Shown here: positions 6,622 through 8,258 of the stretch, one piece after another
How positions within the stretch are numbered: position 1 is the stretch's first letter
How the letters are laid out: the number at the start of each line of letters is the position of its first letter
NCBI GenBank assembly: GCA_002451695.1
Contig: DKDC01000025.1
Location: forward strand, 40,529 to 48,786
Direction of reading: 5' to 3'
DNA: 8,258 bases
Source of the DNA: Prevotellaceae bacterium UBA6858
GTDB lineage: Bacteria > Bacteroidota > Bacteroidia > Bacteroidales > Bacteroidaceae
Notes under the pieces: generated by a model
Database searches by the model: none
What the model saw: the letters and a program-made list of their open reading frames with translations, nothing else
Told to the model about the DNA's origin: nothing
Program-made: the position numbers and the translations under genes

Positions 6622-7332
6622 ATGGCTAAGCACATGACAGACGGCGCGGCAAAAGCGGCGGTTTTCATTTTCGTGGTTTTGCAGGCGCTTGCTTTTCAGG
6701 GTTCGTTTGCGCAGGAAAAATCGAAAACGCCGGTTGAACAATCAATGGAACGCCAGGGAATGGTGAAAATCAGCGACACGGACTCCACCATACTCGTGAG
6801 CCTGATGTACACCCGCCCGGACAATTTCACGGGGCGCGTACTGTACACCGGCCTGCAAACGGCGTACCTCCATCCCCAGGCGGCGAAAGCCCTGAAGCGC
6901 GCCCAGCGCATACTGCGCAGAACCCACCCGAAGCTCACGCTGAAGGTTTATGACGCAGCCCGCCCCATGTCGGTACAGCAGAAGATGTGGGACGTGGTGG
7001 CGGGGACGAAGAAGGAAATATACGTCAGCAATCCCGCGCATGGCGGCGGACTGCACAACTACGGGCTTGCCGTTGACATAACCATCGCCGATGAAAAAGG
7101 GGACAGCATAACAATGGGCACGCGGATTGACAACATGACCCGCCTTGCGCATATTGACAAAGAAGAGGAGCTTGTAAGAACAAAACGGCTCACACGCGAG
7201 GCGGCGGGCAACCGCCGGCTGCTGCGCCGGGTTATGACAGAGGCGGGGTTTCACACCCTGCGCTCGGAATGGTGGCATTTCAACTACACCTCGCGTGCCA
7301 ACGCCAGAAAAAACTATAAAGTCATAAGGTAG
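6622..7332 (+). CDS. Exported M15 family D-Ala-D-Ala dipeptidase (VanX/DdpX-like)
   Basis: This is a zinc peptidase of the VanX/DdpX group, which cleaves D-Ala-D-Ala dipeptides or related peptidoglycan fragments. The 236-residue form has the expected site: R114 in YDAARPMS (counterpart of the VanX substrate-binding Arg), zinc ligands H145 and D152 in GLHNYGLAVD, catalytic E216 and zinc ligand H219 in SEWWHFN. An N-terminal signal peptide (hydrophobic 11-25, likely cleavage after SFA at 30) places it in the periplasm or lipoprotein-free envelope space. The classical VanX is cytosolic, so the role here is probably muropeptide turnover or recycling, not vancomycin resistance. I chose the ATG at 6622, preceded by a G-rich stretch. 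A longer frame opens with TTG at 6595 inside the preceding gene but adds only a basic tail before the signal peptide. recO follows after 17 nt. Confidence 0.9.
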   Translation: MAKHMTDGAAKAAVFIFVVLQALAFQGSFAQEKSKTPVEQSMERQGMVKISDTDSTILVSLMYTRPDNFTGRVLYTGLQTAYLHPQAAKALKRAQRILRRTHPKLTLKVYDAARPMSVQQKMWDVVAGTKKEIYVSNPAHGGGLHNYGLAVDITIADEKGDSITMGTRIDNMTRLAHIDKEEELVRTKRLTREAAGNRRLLRRVMTEAGFHTLRSEWWHFNYTSRANARKNYKVIR

Positions 7333-7349
7333 AAAACGAAAGTGCCGGG

Positions 7350-8075
7350 ATGCTTGTAAACTCGAAAGCCGTTGTGCTGCGCACGACAAAATACAGCGAC
7401 ACCACGCTGATAGTTGACGCCTACACCGAAAAGGAGGGGCGCAGGGGCTTTCTTGTGCGGATACCCAAGACGCGCAGGGCGTCGGTAAAGAATGTGCTTT
7501 TCTCGCCAATGGCAATTCTGAGCATAGAGTGGAACGAGCATGGCGCGTCAAAGCTCGCGCACATAAGGTCGGCGCAGCCAGCAAGCATATATTCCGACAT
7601 CCCGTTCTCGCCGGCAAAAATGGCGGTCGCAATGTTTCTCGCCGAGTTTCTCTCGGCGGCTCTCCGCGCCCCGGTTGCCGACAGGAACATTTTCACATTC
7701 ATTTCAACCTCGCTGCAGTGGCTGGACAGCGAAAGGGGAAGCTGCGCGAATTTCCACATAGTGTTCCTGCTCCATTTGTCAACCTACCTCGGTCTCGAGC
7801 CGAATGTGGAAAATTTCTGTGAAGGGCATTACTTTGACATGGAGAACGGATGTTTCTGCGCCTTCCGCCCCGCAAGCCCCCATGTGGTCGAACCCGGGGA
7901 GGCGGCGCACCTGCCTGTTTTCATGCGGCTGAAGTTTTCCACCGCCTCAAGAGTGCCGTTCACGCGCACCCAGCGGTCGCGCATTTTGCAGGGCATAATA
8001 GAGTATTATTCCATCCACCTGCCCAACTTCCCCGCGCTGAAATCGCCCGAAATACTCCACGAGCTGTTTGGCTGA
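7350..8075 (+). CDS. recO: DNA repair protein RecO
   Basis: RecO acts with RecR (and RecF) to displace SSB and load RecA at single-stranded gaps. The 241-residue length matches the family. The N-terminus (SKAVVLRTTKYSDTTLIVDA, 5-24, then GRRGFLVRIPK and a strand series to about 80) is the RecO OB fold. The rest is the helical C-terminal domain, with the Bacteroidetes-like YFDMENGCF at 161-169 and the C-terminal LKSPEILHELF at 230-240. Cysteines at 132, 157, 168 and 170 do not form the paired CxxC zinc finger seen in some RecO proteins. The ATG at 7350 lies 17 nt after the M15 gene stop, so recO is probably the last gene of the operon. No clear intrinsic terminator follows in the next 183 nt. 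Confidence 0.93.
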   Translation: MLVNSKAVVLRTTKYSDTTLIVDAYTEKEGRRGFLVRIPKTRRASVKNVLFSPMAILSIEWNEHGASKLAHIRSAQPASIYSDIPFSPAKMAVAMFLAEFLSAALRAPVADRNIFTFISTSLQWLDSERGSCANFHIVFLLHLSTYLGLEPNVENFCEGHYFDMENGCFCAFRPASPHVVEPGEAAHLPVFMRLKFSTASRVPFTRTQRSRILQGIIEYYSIHLPNFPALKSPEILHELFG

Positions 8076-8178
8076 CAACGCAAGCCATGCCACAGCCGAA
8101 TGCCCCACGAAACGGCAAACACGGCCGGAGATCAGGTAAGACATTGATTTGCAGAGAAATGTCCGTGCAAAAGTAGTC

Positions 8179-8208
8179 TTTGGTAACAGCTTGTTTATCA
8201 GATGTTTG
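8179..8208 (+). promoter_or_regulatory. Weak candidate promoter for a gene beyond the window
   Basis: TTTG at 8179-8182 is followed after 18 nt by GATGTTTG at 8201-8208, one mismatch from the Bacteroidetes -7 box TAnnTTTG. It points rightward, away from recO. A TATCAGA copy at 8196-8202 overlaps the -7 box and recurs in the palindrome just downstream. The served gene, if any, lies outside the window. Confidence 0.3.
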
Positions 8209-8224
8209 AAGGCGATGAAAAAAG

Positions 8225-8252
8225 GTCTGATGTAATTTGAATTATATCAGAC
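8225..8252. repeat. Near-perfect 28-bp palindrome, possible operator
   Basis: GTCTGATGTAATT at 8225-8237 is the reverse complement of AATTATATCAGAC at 8240-8252 in 12 of 13 positions, with only TG at the centre. The two-base centre and the lack of a following T-run argue against an RNA terminator and favour a DNA-binding site for a dimeric protein. TATCAGA within the right half also occurs at 8196-8202. The rest of the 8076-8258 spacer shows no gene. Confidence 0.5.
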
Positions 8253-8258
8253 ATAATT

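Noticed and set aside
6742..7632. A 296-codon reverse-strand frame spanning the M15 gene and the start of recO
   Set aside because: It overlaps two well-supported genes, has a Cys/Arg/His-rich composition typical of an antisense shadow, and no known motif.
8168..8175. Reverse-strand TACTTTTG, an exact TAnnTTTG -7 box
   Set aside because: It would direct transcription leftward into the antisense strand of recO, where there is no supported gene, and no TTTG box lies at the right distance. An 8-mer with two free positions is expected by chance.
1..8258. tRNA, rRNA, CRISPR array, insertion sequence or defence system
   Set aside because: No cloverleaf, rRNA-like segment, regularly spaced repeat array, transposase, nuclease-helicase set or toxin-antitoxin pair was seen on either strand.

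Overview
The window looks like chromosomal DNA of a Bacteroidota species, most likely order Bacteroidales. The grounds are the protein families (a Bacteroidetes-type dGTPase, a DUF3109 protein, a macroglobulin/plug-like exported protein, a short-form RecO), TAnnTTTG-type promoter boxes, and start codons with weak or no Shine-Dalgarno sequences. The genus cannot be fixed from the sequence.

Layout. Bases 1-451 hold no convincing gene. They contain small hairpins, a pair of inverted 23-nt repeat arms that looks like a dispersed intergenic element, and a candidate promoter with a long leader. Bases 452-1273 encode an exported, predicted outer-membrane beta-barrel protein of unknown function. A TAnnTTTG box at 1319-1326 then probably starts a long co-directional operon: dgt (dGTPase), ung (uracil-DNA glycosylase), a cysteine-rich DUF3109 protein, an 844-residue exported macroglobulin/plug-like protein, an exported VanX-like M15 peptidase, and recO. 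The gaps between these six genes are only 10 to 42 nt. The last 183 nt are non-coding and carry a near-perfect 28-bp palindrome next to a weak promoter-like pair, which may control a gene beyond the window.

How the genes fit together. Three genes serve DNA maintenance: dgt controls the dGTP pool, ung removes uracil from DNA, and recO loads RecA during gap repair. Between them lie two envelope genes, the macroglobulin/plug-like protein and the M15 peptidase, and one likely metal-binding protein. This resembles a housekeeping cluster rather than a mobile island or defence system: there is no transposase, integrase, tRNA, CRISPR array or phage gene. The least understood parts are the MG2/plug-like protein, the DUF3109 protein, the barrel protein, and the two repeat or palindrome regions at the window ends. 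I found no clear evidence of a new multi-gene system.
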